A stretch of 57,884 nucleotides of DNA, taken from Candidatus Bathyarchaeota archaeon (GTDB lineage Archaea > Thermoproteota > Bathyarchaeia > Bathyarchaeales > Bathycorpusculaceae). The stretch is taken from contig JAGTQX010000009.1 in assembly GCA_018396675.1 (NCBI GenBank), forward strand, positions 1 to 57,884, in the 5' to 3' direction. Both the position numbers and the translations under genes were made by a program. The notes beneath the pieces are model-generated. The model was not told the origin of the DNA. It searched no databases and saw only the letters and a program-made list of their open reading frames with translations. Shown in pieces: positions 36,975 through 44,561 of this stretch; position 1 is the first letter of the stretch; the number at the start of each line of letters is the position of its first letter.

Positions 36975-37075
36975 TGGTGGGGTAGCTGGGATTTGAACCC
37001 AGGACCGCCAGCGTTCTGGACACTTAAACTGCGTTCCCCAGGCTGGTATCCTTGACCAAGCTAGACGACTACCCC
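36975..37075 (-). tRNA. tRNA-Pro (anticodon GGG) with a 22-nt intron; integration target
   Basis: Acceptor GGGGTAG/CTACCCC, anticodon stem CCAGC/GCTGG, T-arm CTGGG/CCCAG, discriminator A with encoded CCA. An intron at 37014-37035 fits a bulge-helix-bulge: CTGG/CCAG 4-bp helix between bulges GGA and AAC, then an ACGC/GTGT inner stem. Splicing gives loop CTGGGGC, the GGG anticodon in a loop matching the tRNA-Pro(TGG) one. Intron is at the canonical position after 37. The 5' half, from 37056 to the start, is repeated at 41920. Confidence 0.93.
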
Positions 37076-37076
37076 A
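37056..37076. repeat. Attachment-site repeat, tRNA side
   Basis: The 21 bases starting CCAAGCTAGACGACTACCCC cover the tRNA 5' end through the D-loop. An identical copy is at 41920-41940. The core does not include the intron. Confidence 0.85.
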
Positions 37077-37099
37077 TAATCTGGACCAGTACCCCAGAT

Positions 37100-38332
37100 T
37101 TATTTGTGTTTCCGGAAGAGTTTGACGCCGTCAATATCGGTTACATATTCAAAGCCGGCTTCTATTAATTTTGCTGCTTCTTCTAGAGTTTTTGCTGTTT
37201 TGCAGATGTACTCCTCTAATTCTTTGAAAATTGTCTCTGCCAGTTGGACATAGATTAAAGTATTGTTAATATTTCTGTGCCCTAGAAAGTTTTTGACATA
37301 TAGGATATCTTTTGTTTGATGATACAGCATTGTCGCTTTCCAATGGCGGAATGTGTGAAAATGTATCTGCAGTATTCTAGGGTTTCCAAGTTTATGAGCG
37401 GCTTTTTTTCTTTGCTTGGCAAATGTCTTTCTTAAATAGAAGGTGTTTTTGTATGTGAAAACATTTTGGTTTTCTTTTGGTAGACTCCCAAGCATTGCTG
37501 CAAGCGTGTTTGAGATTTTGCATATTCTCGGGTTGCTGCCTTTTTCTGGTGATATTCTAACTGTGTTTGTTGCAAAGTCGATATCAGTCCATTTTAATTT
37601 GAGGGCTTCTCCGCATCTCATTGCTGTTTCCTTCAAAAGTTGTAGGAAAGCTGCCATTTGTCGACTACAACTTGCGATCAAGTCGTCAAGCTCCTTTTCT
37701 AGGGGGATAAACGGTAGTTTTGAGGCCAGCTGATATTGCGGTGGAACCCATGTTAAACCATGCATTTCAAGCCAAAGCGTATATGCCTTAACAATGTTGG
37801 CTTTTCTGCCGTTACTGCATGACTCCTTTGCGAGTATTTCTTTGACACTTTCAGGATTGAAGAGGTCAGCGCCTTTCTTGACAAGCCATTTTATCGTGTA
37901 ACCATAACCGAGTACCGTGCTTTCCGCGTATCCTTGCTTCTTAAGGGACCAGATATAGTCGATGATTTTTCCTTTGATATCTGAGGCTGTCTCTGTGGCC
38001 CCCGCAGCCTGCTTTTCTTTTCGGGATTCCACTTCGGCCAAATTTTTCGCCCCCTTCTGCTGGATGGCGCATATTTGGCGGTAATAGGCTATGGCTTCGT
38101 GGCTTTTTAAAATCATTGATGGAATTCTCTGAGGCTGTTTAGAGTTGTCTGAACCGTTGAAGCCACTGCGGGCTTTGGCCTTGCATGGATCTGAGAAGCG
38201 GTGTCCGCAGCTGCGGCAAAAATAGCGTTGCACTGGGCCTTGGCTTGTCCTTCGTATTCCGTCTCGCCACGTTTTGGCTGATCCGCATTCTGGACAGGTT
38301 GGCCGTTGATTTTTGGTTGCGCTGAAAGCCAA
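37100..38332 (-). CDS. int: Tyrosine integrase with N-terminal zinc finger
   Basis: 410 residues. A zinc ribbon opens the protein (C13-x2-C16 ... C39-x2-C42, basic). A SAM-like core-binding domain is at about 105-200. The catalytic domain has Arg in TAMRCGEAL, then HTFRH with H326 and R329, LGHR with H352 and the nucleophile Tyr361 in TLIYVQL. All tyrosine-recombinase residues are present, so it is likely active. Its stop is 24 bp from the tRNA 5' end. The tRNA promoter must therefore lie in the integrase 3' end or the gap; AAATAAATC (minus strand, 37097-37105) is 22-30 bp upstream. Confidence 0.92.
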   Translation of the reverse strand: MAFSATKNQRPTCPECGSAKTWRDGIRRTSQGPVQRYFCRSCGHRFSDPCKAKARSGFNGSDNSKQPQRIPSMILKSHEAIAYYRQICAIQQKGAKNLAEVESRKEKQAAGATETASDIKGKIIDYIWSLKKQGYAESTVLGYGYTIKWLVKKGADLFNPESVKEILAKESCSNGRKANIVKAYTLWLEMHGLTWVPPQYQLASKLPFIPLEKELDDLIASCSRQMAAFLQLLKETAMRCGEALKLKWTDIDFATNTVRISPEKGSNPRICKISNTLAAMLGSLPKENQNVFTYKNTFYLRKTFAKQRKKAAHKLGNPRILQIHFHTFRHWKATMLYHQTKDILYVKNFLGHRNINNTLIYVQLAETIFKELEEYICKTAKTLEEAAKLIEAGFEYVTDIDGVKLFRKHK

Positions 38333-38340
38333 TGGTAAGC

Positions 38341-38514
38341 CTATCCTATAAGGTTTTGTAGGATGCTGCCTATACCTTTTTGTATGGCTTCTGTGAGTTG
38401 GTCTGTCTTGATGTAGAGGGCTTTCCAGTGGTAGCCATCTATGTCAAGCATGAAGGCTGCAAGCGTATATCCTATTTCCTCAAAGTGCTGGGTTGCCCAT
38501 TCAAAATCGTCCAT
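38341..38514 (-). CDS. Small element-borne protein
   Basis: 57 residues from the ATG at 38514. The open frame extends upstream to 38670, but that part is low-complexity (F, L and K/N runs) and read from a pyrimidine/CA tract, so I place the start internally; residues just before the ATG still look coding (DFIVVGGL), and a GTG or TTG there is possible. Unrecognised; contains an EEIGYTLAAFMLDIDGYHWK patch. It ends 8 bp upstream of the integrase start. Confidence 0.5.
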   Translation of the reverse strand: MDDFEWATQHFEEIGYTLAAFMLDIDGYHWKALYIKTDQLTEAIQKGIGSILQNLIG

Positions 38515-38614
38515 GTGGAGTCCGCCGACAACGATGAAGTCAATTTTTAGCTGGTTTTTGCTTGTCAAAAGCTTGATACCCCTTTGTTTTGGGTTTTTGT
38601 TTTCATTTTTGAAA

Positions 38615-38683
38615 AGAAGAGTGAAAGAGAGAAAGAGAAAGAAAAAATATGCATGGGCACACACGCACACACATACACATATG
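38615..38683. repeat. Low-complexity purine tract and CA tract
   Basis: The plus strand has a nearly pure purine run (about 38617-38647, GAAAGAGAGAAAGAGAAAG core) followed by a CA-type run (about 38656-38682). Unusual for the surroundings; it lies between the wHTH gene and the small protein. Confidence 0.6.
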
Positions 38684-38691
38684 AAAACCTT

Positions 38692-39093
38692 TTAACCTTG
38701 GCTGCTTTGGTCTGAAAGGGTTTCTAAAAGTTCCTGGTAAAGCTTTAAGGCTTTTTCGCGGGCTTTAGTTTCTTTGATGTTGTCTATGCGTTTAAGCAAA
38801 GGCGTCAAAGGCTTTTCTCGCTCTTCTTGGTCTGCAATCCGTTTTATAGCCGCTCGCTGCTTCTCAGTTATGTGATAAAAGCCGTGCCCATCAGCCTTGA
38901 TAACGCCTGAAATGGCCAGCTCCTTAACCATCTCGCTTGTGGTTCTGAATTTTAAGCCGAAAACCGTCAACATATACGCTTGAATCTGCGTTATGGTTGC
39001 GCCCTGCGGTTCAGCCAAATTAATGAAGGTTAAAAGCTCCATCATGCGGCTATGCCGCTGCGTAGCCCCATCAGGAACATCAGTGCTGCTCAC
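38692..39093 (-). CDS. Winged-helix protein of the element
   Basis: 133 residues. Residues 18-80 form a winged HTH (RMMELLTFINLAEPQGATIT, LKFRTTSEMVKELAISGVIKAD, HITEKQ). The C-terminal half is a charged helix. This pattern is common for archaeal element-borne repressors. It follows the RHH gene by 36 bp on the same strand, upstream of the integrase; control of the integrase is inference. Confidence 0.65.
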   Translation of the reverse strand: MSSTDVPDGATQRHSRMMELLTFINLAEPQGATITQIQAYMLTVFGLKFRTTSEMVKELAISGVIKADGHGFYHITEKQRAAIKRIADQEEREKPLTPLLKRIDNIKETKAREKALKLYQELLETLSDQSSQG

Positions 39094-39129
39094 TTACACC
39101 GCCCCCTTCCAAAACACAGCACATTAGCC

Positions 39130-39312
39130 TTAAACGTCGACAGAAGGCTTAAACCCTAAACGTTCAAGCTCACGACGGACAGCCTCACGGATAAACTCCG
39201 TCTTAGTCCTATGCCAGTTCCGCCCAACAGCAGCCTCAACAGCCTCATCCAAACACTTTGGAACAGGCACATTCCAAAACCGCACATCACCCTTATCCAC
39301 CATAGCACTCAA
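39130..39312 (-). CDS. Ribbon-helix-helix (CopG-type) regulator
   Basis: 60 residues. A short beta strand VRFWNVPVPKCLDEAVEAA is followed by a second helix RTKTEFIREAVRRELERLG, the RHH pattern. It probably dimerises and binds the divergent region shared with the methyltransferase gene. Basic and short, normal for the family. First gene of the leftward operon. Confidence 0.75.
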   Translation of the reverse strand: MSAMVDKGDVRFWNVPVPKCLDEAVEAAVGRNWHRTKTEFIREAVRRELERLGFKPSVDV

Positions 39313-39474
39313 CTCCTAAACAGTCCATCAACAACAAAAACACAAAACAAACACAAAAGCCAAACTGGACCAAACAAAGGCCAACACAAAACACAACACA
39401 ACAGCCAACACGAGCACCCGAAAGTCCAAAACAAATCGGTGAAAAACTGATAATGAAAAAGCTTTCAGAAGATT

Positions 39475-39487
39475 AACATAAATATAT
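39475..39487 (+). promoter_or_regulatory. TATA-like box before the methyltransferase
   Basis: An A/T-rich ATAAATATAT-type stretch lies about 30-40 bp before the TTG start at 39516. It is in the 203-bp gap divergent from the RHH gene; no other gene is seen there. Confidence 0.4.
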
Positions 39488-39515
39488 GCTCAATTAATAT
39501 GCATTTGGTGTTGAA

Positions 39516-40364
39516 TTGGTGCAGATAGAAGAAAAGGAAGATTCGGAAGAAAAAATCAATGATATTGATCCTAAAAAATGGCGTGAATACGAAAAGGAAG
39601 GAATGCAATTTTTTTCTGTATGGGACACGCCAGAAAGGGATCCTTATGGCTGGACGTTAAAAACGATTCATGGAAACTGCCCAATCGAAATTCCAAGGCA
39701 ATGTATTTGGAGATTTTCAAAGGAAAGAGAAACAGTCTTAGACCCTTTCGTAGGAAGCGGCACTACCCTTGTTGCGTGTGCACGGCTTAAACGGTATGGT
39801 ATTGGTGTGGAAATAAACCCTAGCATAGCGAAAATAGCCAAACAAAATCTTTCAGTCAGATCGCTTGATCCAGAAATAAATGGGTGGCTAGAAAACCAAA
39901 AAATAATTGTTGGTGACTCGAGGAACCTTAAAGATTTAGGAATAGAAGATGAATCAATAGATCTAGTGTTCGCACACCCGCCTTATTGGAATCTAATAAA
40001 CTACAGCAAAGAGCATGGTTATACAAAAGGTGACTTATCGACAGCCCAAACATTAGATGAGTTCCTAGCAGGAATGACGCAGGTGTTTAAAGAAGTAAAA
40101 AGAGTTTTAAAACCAAAAAGATATGTCTGTATTCTTATCGGCGAAACATTTCTCCAAGGAGGACAGGTTATACCACTTGATTATTATCTAACCGATTTAA
40201 TGTTAAAACTCGGATACGAATTCCATACCAAAGTAATAAAGTACACGCGACTAGCCACTTCAAGAATGAATTTCATAAATACAATGAAATTTAGATCATT
40301 ACGGTCCAACTTTTTCATATGCATTCACGATTATGTAATAATCTTCCAGAAAAAAGGGATTTGA
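39516..40364 (+). CDS. DNA methyltransferase (N4-C or N6-A type)
   Basis: 282 residues from TTG. Motif I DPFVGSGTT (76-84) binds S-adenosylmethionine and motif IV HPPYW (154-158) is the catalytic loop, a variant of [ND/S]PP[YFW]. Motif I precedes IV, as in alpha/gamma-class amino-methyltransferases. The His at the first position of the HPPY loop is unusual. It ends one base before the nuclease ATG, so the two are coupled and form a probable restriction-modification pair. Confidence 0.85.
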   Translation: MVQIEEKEDSEEKINDIDPKKWREYEKEGMQFFSVWDTPERDPYGWTLKTIHGNCPIEIPRQCIWRFSKERETVLDPFVGSGTTLVACARLKRYGIGVEINPSIAKIAKQNLSVRSLDPEINGWLENQKIIVGDSRNLKDLGIEDESIDLVFAHPPYWNLINYSKEHGYTKGDLSTAQTLDEFLAGMTQVFKEVKRVLKPKRYVCILIGETFLQGGQVIPLDYYLTDLMLKLGYEFHTKVIKYTRLATSRMNFINTMKFRSLRSNFFICIHDYVIIFQKKGI

Positions 40365-40365
40365 A

Positions 40366-41346
40366 ATGGAACATGAAGAAGTCGTAGAGGCAGTAGCCAA
40401 CTGGTTCAAAGCAGATAGAGAGGTGGCACTAGTTACTAAAGGTTATGGAAGAGGTTTTCCAAACCCAGACATCACCGCTCAATACCGACAGGAAAAAGTT
40501 GCTTTTGTAGAATGCAAGCCAAGTAATGCTGGTGGAAGGGAATACATGACAGGACTTGGACAATCGCTTGCCTACTTAATATTCGCAGATTTCTCCTACC
40601 TAGCAATGCCCGAAAAAGAACTAAACATGTACCAAAAATATTTTTGGATAGAGGAAATCGGGCTACTATCTGTTAAGGAGAACCTAAAGGTTCAACTCAT
40701 AAGACCCGCAAAGGAATCAAAAGTTATTTTAAAAAGAGAAGAACCCAGAGTTAGAGGATATGGATACTACAGGGACTTGAGACCACAAGAAATCCACTCA
40801 ATTTTAAGGGCTCTACAGGCTGAGAGAAATAAACAAAGACATTTAGATAAAGGTAAGATTGAAGACGCGGTATGGCGAGAAGTTCTAAAATTACGTAACA
40901 TAAGAAGTCAAAGACAAAAAAACTCATGGATACTTAACATTAAACTTCTCTTAAGAGACCTTCAATTAGTAAACCTTGACGATTATTCGCTAACAGAAAA
41001 CGGTTTCAGACTACTCCAACTAGGCACGCTTCCCGACGAAAAGCCATATATAGATGAACTCGCGCGTTGCTTCCTTCTCAACGCAAACTACATCGACATA
41101 ATTACATTGATACAACGACTAAATGATGAACACGTCGGATTTACCTCCGTACAAGATTTTAAAGAAAAACTGGCAAAGGCTATGGTTGAGGAAAAAATGG
41201 CAACAGAAAGAACTGATGTCATTAGAGATCTACAAGACATACCTCGCATTTTAAAAGATTTGAATATAATCACTGAATGGAAAAAATACGGATTTAACTA
41301 CCGCTACAACATTAACTGGAAAAGAGTCCTATCTCTGATAAAATAA
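40366..41346 (+). CDS. PD-(D/E)XK nuclease, probable restriction enzyme
   Basis: 326 residues. N-terminal nuclease core: D35 in FPNPDITAQ and E49-C-K51 in AFVECKP, the PD-(D/E)XK metal site, with a following Gln in GLGQSLAYL as in Holliday-junction and Type II enzymes. Residues about 140-326 are an unfamiliar helical domain, possibly for target recognition. One base after the methyltransferase stop. Assignment as restriction enzyme is from context and fold, not a specific family match. Confidence 0.72.
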   Translation: MEHEEVVEAVANWFKADREVALVTKGYGRGFPNPDITAQYRQEKVAFVECKPSNAGGREYMTGLGQSLAYLIFADFSYLAMPEKELNMYQKYFWIEEIGLLSVKENLKVQLIRPAKESKVILKREEPRVRGYGYYRDLRPQEIHSILRALQAERNKQRHLDKGKIEDAVWREVLKLRNIRSQRQKNSWILNIKLLLRDLQLVNLDDYSLTENGFRLLQLGTLPDEKPYIDELARCFLLNANYIDIITLIQRLNDEHVGFTSVQDFKEKLAKAMVEEKMATERTDVIRDLQDIPRILKDLNIITEWKKYGFNYRYNINWKRVLSLIK

Positions 41347-41355
41347 AGTGGAGCG

Positions 41356-41484
41356 TCAATCAACAAACTCTAAGATAACCTCTTCTGCAAGGAAACTTAC
41401 CGCTTGATCTAACAAAAGTTTTGCTAATTTAACTCTATCCTCAAAAACCCTCAGATTAAATTTTTCTTTATGCCTCATTTTCAT
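41356..41484 (-). CDS. Possible 42-residue protein, convergent to the nuclease
   Basis: A short frame from an ATG at 41484 to TGA at 41356. Basic N-terminus and hydrophobic helix (LAKLLLDQAVSFLAEEVILE). A GAGGG stretch lies just upstream of the ATG. Could be a small antitoxin-like or regulatory protein, or chance; no family can be named. Confidence 0.35.
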   Translation of the reverse strand: MKMRHKEKFNLRVFEDRVKLAKLLLDQAVSFLAEEVILEFVD

Positions 41485-41570
41485 CCCTCAAAACCAGGTG
41501 ATTAAACAACTGTTAATATATCACTTTCTAAGGAAAACTGCGCAAAGGCGTAAGGAGAAACCTCCAAGCC

Positions 41571-41699
41571 ATGATATCCTTATGGGGAGGAGGATTCAGA
41601 ATCCTCAAAACAAGAAAGAACAGCTACTACTTCAAAGGTTTCGGCCTAGTCCCAGACTGGGGCAAAATCACCACAATCCTGCAAACAGAATACTGGTAA
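41571..41699 (+). pseudogene. Possible gene remnant, 42 codons
   Basis: Reads MISLWGGGFRILKTRK then YYFKGFGLVPDWGK, with good coding character and open 10 codons upstream without a start. An AAGGAGA lies 13 bases upstream of the ATG. It may be the C-terminal end of a truncated element gene, or a tiny protein. Confidence 0.3.
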
Positions 41700-41919
41700 A
41701 AGAGAAAAACATCCTCCATTAGCTTCTAAAAATTCAAATTTAAATGTTGTCGGTGCAAAATTTTAGGCAAACAACGACATTTAAACTTTCAAGTCATTGA
41801 GCAAAAGCCTGTTTTCCAGATCTATTCAAAAAGAGATTAGCTCCAAACTTCTCATATACCAAAATAAGTACAATTAAAAAAGAGGAAAATGCGGGGGATT
41901 TCTCCACTTCTGTTTTGGT

Positions 41920-41940
41920 CCAAGCTAGACGACTACCCCA
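41920..41940. repeat. Attachment-site repeat, distal copy (tRNA-Pro 5' fragment)
   Basis: Identical to 37056-37076. On the minus strand it reads GGGGTAGTCGTCTAGCTTGG, the tRNA-Pro acceptor 5' strand through D-loop. Sequence diverges from the tRNA immediately after, so only this fragment exists. AAAAATAAAAC (minus strand, 41966-41976) is 27-37 bp upstream of the fragment, like a tRNA TATA box. Confidence 0.85.
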
Positions 41941-41968
41941 AACCTAACAGGCTTACTATGGTGGAGTT

Positions 41969-42068
41969 TTATTTTTGCTTTCTAAATAATTTTGTGTTAT
42001 CTATATCTGTTACGTATTCGAAGCTTGTTAATTTCTGAACCTGTTGAATTCTGCATGTGCTGTTAATT
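41969..42068 (-). pseudogene. C-terminal relic of a second integrase
   Basis: Ends TAA at 41969. The last 17 codons read FEYVTDIDNTKLFRKQK, against FEYVTDIDGVKLFRKHK at the end of the intact integrase (14 of 17 identical). Upstream residues QQVQKLTS keep the helix pattern and then the match fades by about 42068. It lies 30 bp beyond the distal att repeat, in the same relation to the tRNA fragment as the intact integrase has to the tRNA. Confidence 0.8.
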
Positions 42069-42147
42069 ACTTTTTTTATTTTCAATGTTTAAATCTGTGA
42101 AGAGGCTTTATTTTCAGAAGATGTGAGCTAGTTTCAGTTGGCATGAC

Positions 42148-42363
42148 ATGAGATACGAGGTTGAAGTTAAGTTTCACGGAGATTTCATTAAAGTTGAAGG
42201 AGATAGAATAGTAGTGGGAATAAAGTCCAAGCCTGAAAAGGGTATGGCAAACATGGAGTTAATTAAAAAACTTGCAAAACACTTCAACGTGCATCCTTCT
42301 CAAGTAAAAATTCTGTCTGGTTTAACATCAAGAAAGAAAATCATTGAAGTGATAAACAAATAA
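42148..42363 (+). CDS. DUF167 (YggU-like) protein
   Basis: 71 residues with the DUF167 pattern: an N-terminal EVKFHGDFIKVEGDRIVVGI, a later KPEKGMANMELIKKLAKHF and the end VKILSGLTSRKKIIEV. Function unknown in general. It is the first intact gene after the integrase relic, transcribed away from it. The 139 bp after it hold no gene. Confidence 0.85.
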   Translation: MRYEVEVKFHGDFIKVEGDRIVVGIKSKPEKGMANMELIKKLAKHFNVHPSQVKILSGLTSRKKIIEVINK

Positions 42364-42502
42364 ATCATTATCTGCAACTTCCCGTTGTACCGCAACGGCA
42401 TTTGTCGGTGTCCGAAAATCTTGGCTTCCGATGACATTTGAAATGCTTGCGGGTGCGTTGTTGGGCTTGTTTTTATGTGTTTTGGAACCGCTAAAAACCC
42501 CT

Positions 42503-42838
42503 TTAATCTGTTTCTTTTTCATCTGTTTTTTCTTCGCGTATTGGTTTTGTGGATATTTCCCGTATTAATGGTTCTTGTTTGCCGCCTTCTATTTCGATTT
42601 TTGCATGTGGATATTGTTTTTCAAGCTGTTTTTTAAGCGTGTTTACATCTGTGTTTTTGCCGACTTTCGCCTTAACCGTTGTGCCTTCTGGAGTTTGCAC
42701 CACGCTTATTGAGTAGCCGCCTGCGAATTCGTTTTCTGGAAAATCCTTTAGAAAGGCTTCCATTTCGTCGAAAATCGAGTTTCCGAAGAACTCGTCTATT
42801 GGGCTGCGTTTGCGCCTCTTTTCAGAGGACACAGCCAT
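42503..42838 (-). CDS. Conserved small protein, family shared with the gene at 12713
   Basis: 111 residues from the ATG at 42838, which has AAGGTG directly upstream; the frame start at 42895 would add 19 residues. Residues about 40-90 align with the 12713 protein (GGYSISVVQTPEGTTVKAKV, then a helix ending YPHAKIEI). It lacks the Arg/Ser-rich tail of that protein and instead ends in an acidic/Lys tail (REEKTDEKETD). Divergent from purE, 88 bp apart. Confidence 0.6.
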   Translation of the reverse strand: MAVSSEKRRKRSPIDEFFGNSIFDEMEAFLKDFPENEFAGGYSISVVQTPEGTTVKAKVGKNTDVNTLKKQLEKQYPHAKIEIEGGKQEPLIREISTKPIREEKTDEKETD

Positions 42839-42926
42839 CACCTTCAAATATGAAAGGTAAAGTTTTGGCTTAAAAATTTTAATTAGGTCATGCACTACTG
42901 TAATGCGTGAGACTGGAGAGTTTAAG

Positions 42927-43409
42927 ATGACTGGTAAAGTTATTGTGTTAATGGGTTCAGAAAAGGATTTGGAGTTTGCACGTGAAATTGGAAAGCATTT
43001 AGAAGCGTTTGGTTTGGCATACGAATTTCGTGTGGCCTCTGCTCATAAAACACCTGAAAAAGTTCTCGAAATCCTAAGCGAATACGAAAGCGAAAAAGTT
43101 GTCTACATAACTGTTGCTGGACGGTCTAACGCTTTAAGCGCTTTTGTAGATGCAAACACCGTCAAGCCTGTTGTTGCATGTCCGCCTTATTCGGACAAGT
43201 TTGCAGGCGCTGACATTTTTTCTTCGCTTAGAGTCCCAAGCGGGATAGGCTCAGTGGTAACCCTAGAACCTGAAGGCGCCGCTATCGCCGCAGCAAAAAT
43301 TTTCGCTTTAGAAGACAGGAAAACTGCAGACCGTATAAGAGAGTATCAGCTTGCCAAGAAAAAAGAAATAACAAAAGCAGACGAAACCGTTAGGAAACTT
43401 AAACGTTGA
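42927..43409 (+). CDS. purE: PurE, phosphoribosylaminoimidazole carboxylase (class II-like)
   Basis: Step in purine synthesis making CAIR from AIR. 160 residues from the ATG at 42927, with GGAG 8 bases upstream; the frame opens at 42903. N-terminal MGSEKDLEFAREI and ASAHKTPEKV (active-site His) are PurE signatures. The C-terminal part VACPPYSDKFAGADIFSSL and RVPSGIG resembles the class II (AIR carboxylase) type of vertebrates. It is followed by purC after 13 bp. Confidence 0.85.
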   Translation: MTGKVIVLMGSEKDLEFAREIGKHLEAFGLAYEFRVASAHKTPEKVLEILSEYESEKVVYITVAGRSNALSAFVDANTVKPVVACPPYSDKFAGADIFSSLRVPSGIGSVVTLEPEGAAIAAAKIFALEDRKTADRIREYQLAKKKEITKADETVRKLKR

Positions 43410-43422
43410 AAACTTTGGTGGT

Positions 43423-44478
43423 TTGAGCGTGGGCAGTGTCAAAGATCTTGAAATAGTTAAGAAGCCGACAAAAAGCCACATGGGTGTTGGGCGTTTCCAC
43501 TTTTCCGATCGCTACTCAGTTTTTGACTGGGGCGAAATGCCAGACCACATTGAAGGGAAAGGCGCAGCCCTATGCCTTATGGGCGCTTACTGCTTTGAAA
43601 AACTTGAAGAAAAAGGCATAAAAACCCATTACCGCGGGCTAGTTGAAACACACGGCAAAGTTGTAAGCTTCGACGAGTTAACACAACCCTCAAACATTAT
43701 GGAAATCAACTTGGTAAACGTATATAGGCCTAAGGCTTACGTGAAAGACGGCAAACTCGCCTACGATTATAGCGTTTACACGCCTAAACTGAAAAATTAC
43801 CTAATTCCCCTAGAGATAATTTATAGAAACGGCTTGCCAGAAGGCTCCTCGGTTTTTAAAAGGCTTGAACAGGGCTTGATTACGCTTGAAGACTTGGGGT
43901 TAGACCATTATCCGAAAGTCGGCGAAAAACTTGCAAAACCAATTTTTGACGTGAGCACAAAACTGGAGGAAGGCGATCGCTATGTCAGTTGGAAAGAGGC
44001 CCAAAGAATAGCGGGCTTAACTGACAGCGAACTGGAAGAAGTTAAAAAAGTGCTCTTAAAGGTTGACGAGACAATAACAGAAATAGCTTCAAAGGCTGGT
44101 TTGGTGAACGAGGATGGAAAAATCGAGTTAGCATTCGACCCGCAAAGAAAACTCATGGTGGTAGACGTTGTAGGCACATTAGACGAGTGCCGATTCACAT
44201 ATCAAGGGCTTCATGTAAGCAAAGAAATAGCCCGTATATATTATAGGCGGACGGAGTGGGCTCGGGAAGTGGAAGAAGCCAAAAAGAAAGCAAAAGAGCA
44301 TGGAATAGAAAACTGGAAAACCCTCGTGAAAACAACGCCTCCGAAACTTGATGGAAAACTGAAAACGTTGATAAGTCAAATGTATATGGCGGCGGCAAAC
44401 GAAACCACCGGAAAAACGCTTTTTGACGTCCCTAAACTGACGGAGGTTATGCGAAACTTTCAAAACATTAAGCTCTAA
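43423..44478 (+). CDS. purC: PurC, SAICAR synthetase
   Basis: Condenses CAIR with aspartate. 351 residues from TTG (43423) or GTG (43429). Contains the PurC segments FHFSDRYSVFDWGEMPDHI, GAALCLMGAYCF and, later, LAFDPQRKLMVVDVVGTLDE. Longer than the bacterial form (about 240), like archaeal PurC. Together with purE it mirrors the order of the PAICS bifunctional protein of animals. Confidence 0.9.
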   Translation: MSVGSVKDLEIVKKPTKSHMGVGRFHFSDRYSVFDWGEMPDHIEGKGAALCLMGAYCFEKLEEKGIKTHYRGLVETHGKVVSFDELTQPSNIMEINLVNVYRPKAYVKDGKLAYDYSVYTPKLKNYLIPLEIIYRNGLPEGSSVFKRLEQGLITLEDLGLDHYPKVGEKLAKPIFDVSTKLEEGDRYVSWKEAQRIAGLTDSELEEVKKVLLKVDETITEIASKAGLVNEDGKIELAFDPQRKLMVVDVVGTLDECRFTYQGLHVSKEIARIYYRRTEWAREVEEAKKKAKEHGIENWKTLVKTTPPKLDGKLKTLISQMYMAAANETTGKTLFDVPKLTEVMRNFQNIKL

Positions 44479-44561
44479 CCTTTGGGCGTTTAATTTAATA
44501 GAGGCTTAAGGCTATACGGTAAATCCGGAAAGGCTTGTAGAAGTGTTTAAGGCGGGAAAAC

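Larger units (their letters stand above)
37056..41940. mobile_element. Integrated element of about 4.9 kb in tRNA-Pro(GGG)
   Basis: It is bounded by a 21-bp direct repeat of the tRNA-Pro 5' end (37056-37076 and 41920-41940) and carries a tyrosine integrase whose 3' end abuts the tRNA. Genes in order from the tRNA: integrase, a small protein, a wHTH, an RHH regulator (all minus strand), then a methyltransferase and a PD-(D/E)XK nuclease (plus strand), and two tiny possible ORFs. No replication gene is seen, so it is probably an integrative island or a decayed plasmid/virus. Confidence 0.8.

Noticed and set aside
39211-39450. Plus-strand frame rich in His, Asn and Thr
   Set aside because: Antisense to the RHH gene and its upstream region; low-complexity composition.
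41498-41722. 74-codon frame on the plus strand
   Set aside because: The overlapping frame at 41571-41699 has better coding character; this one reads as basic low-information sequence.
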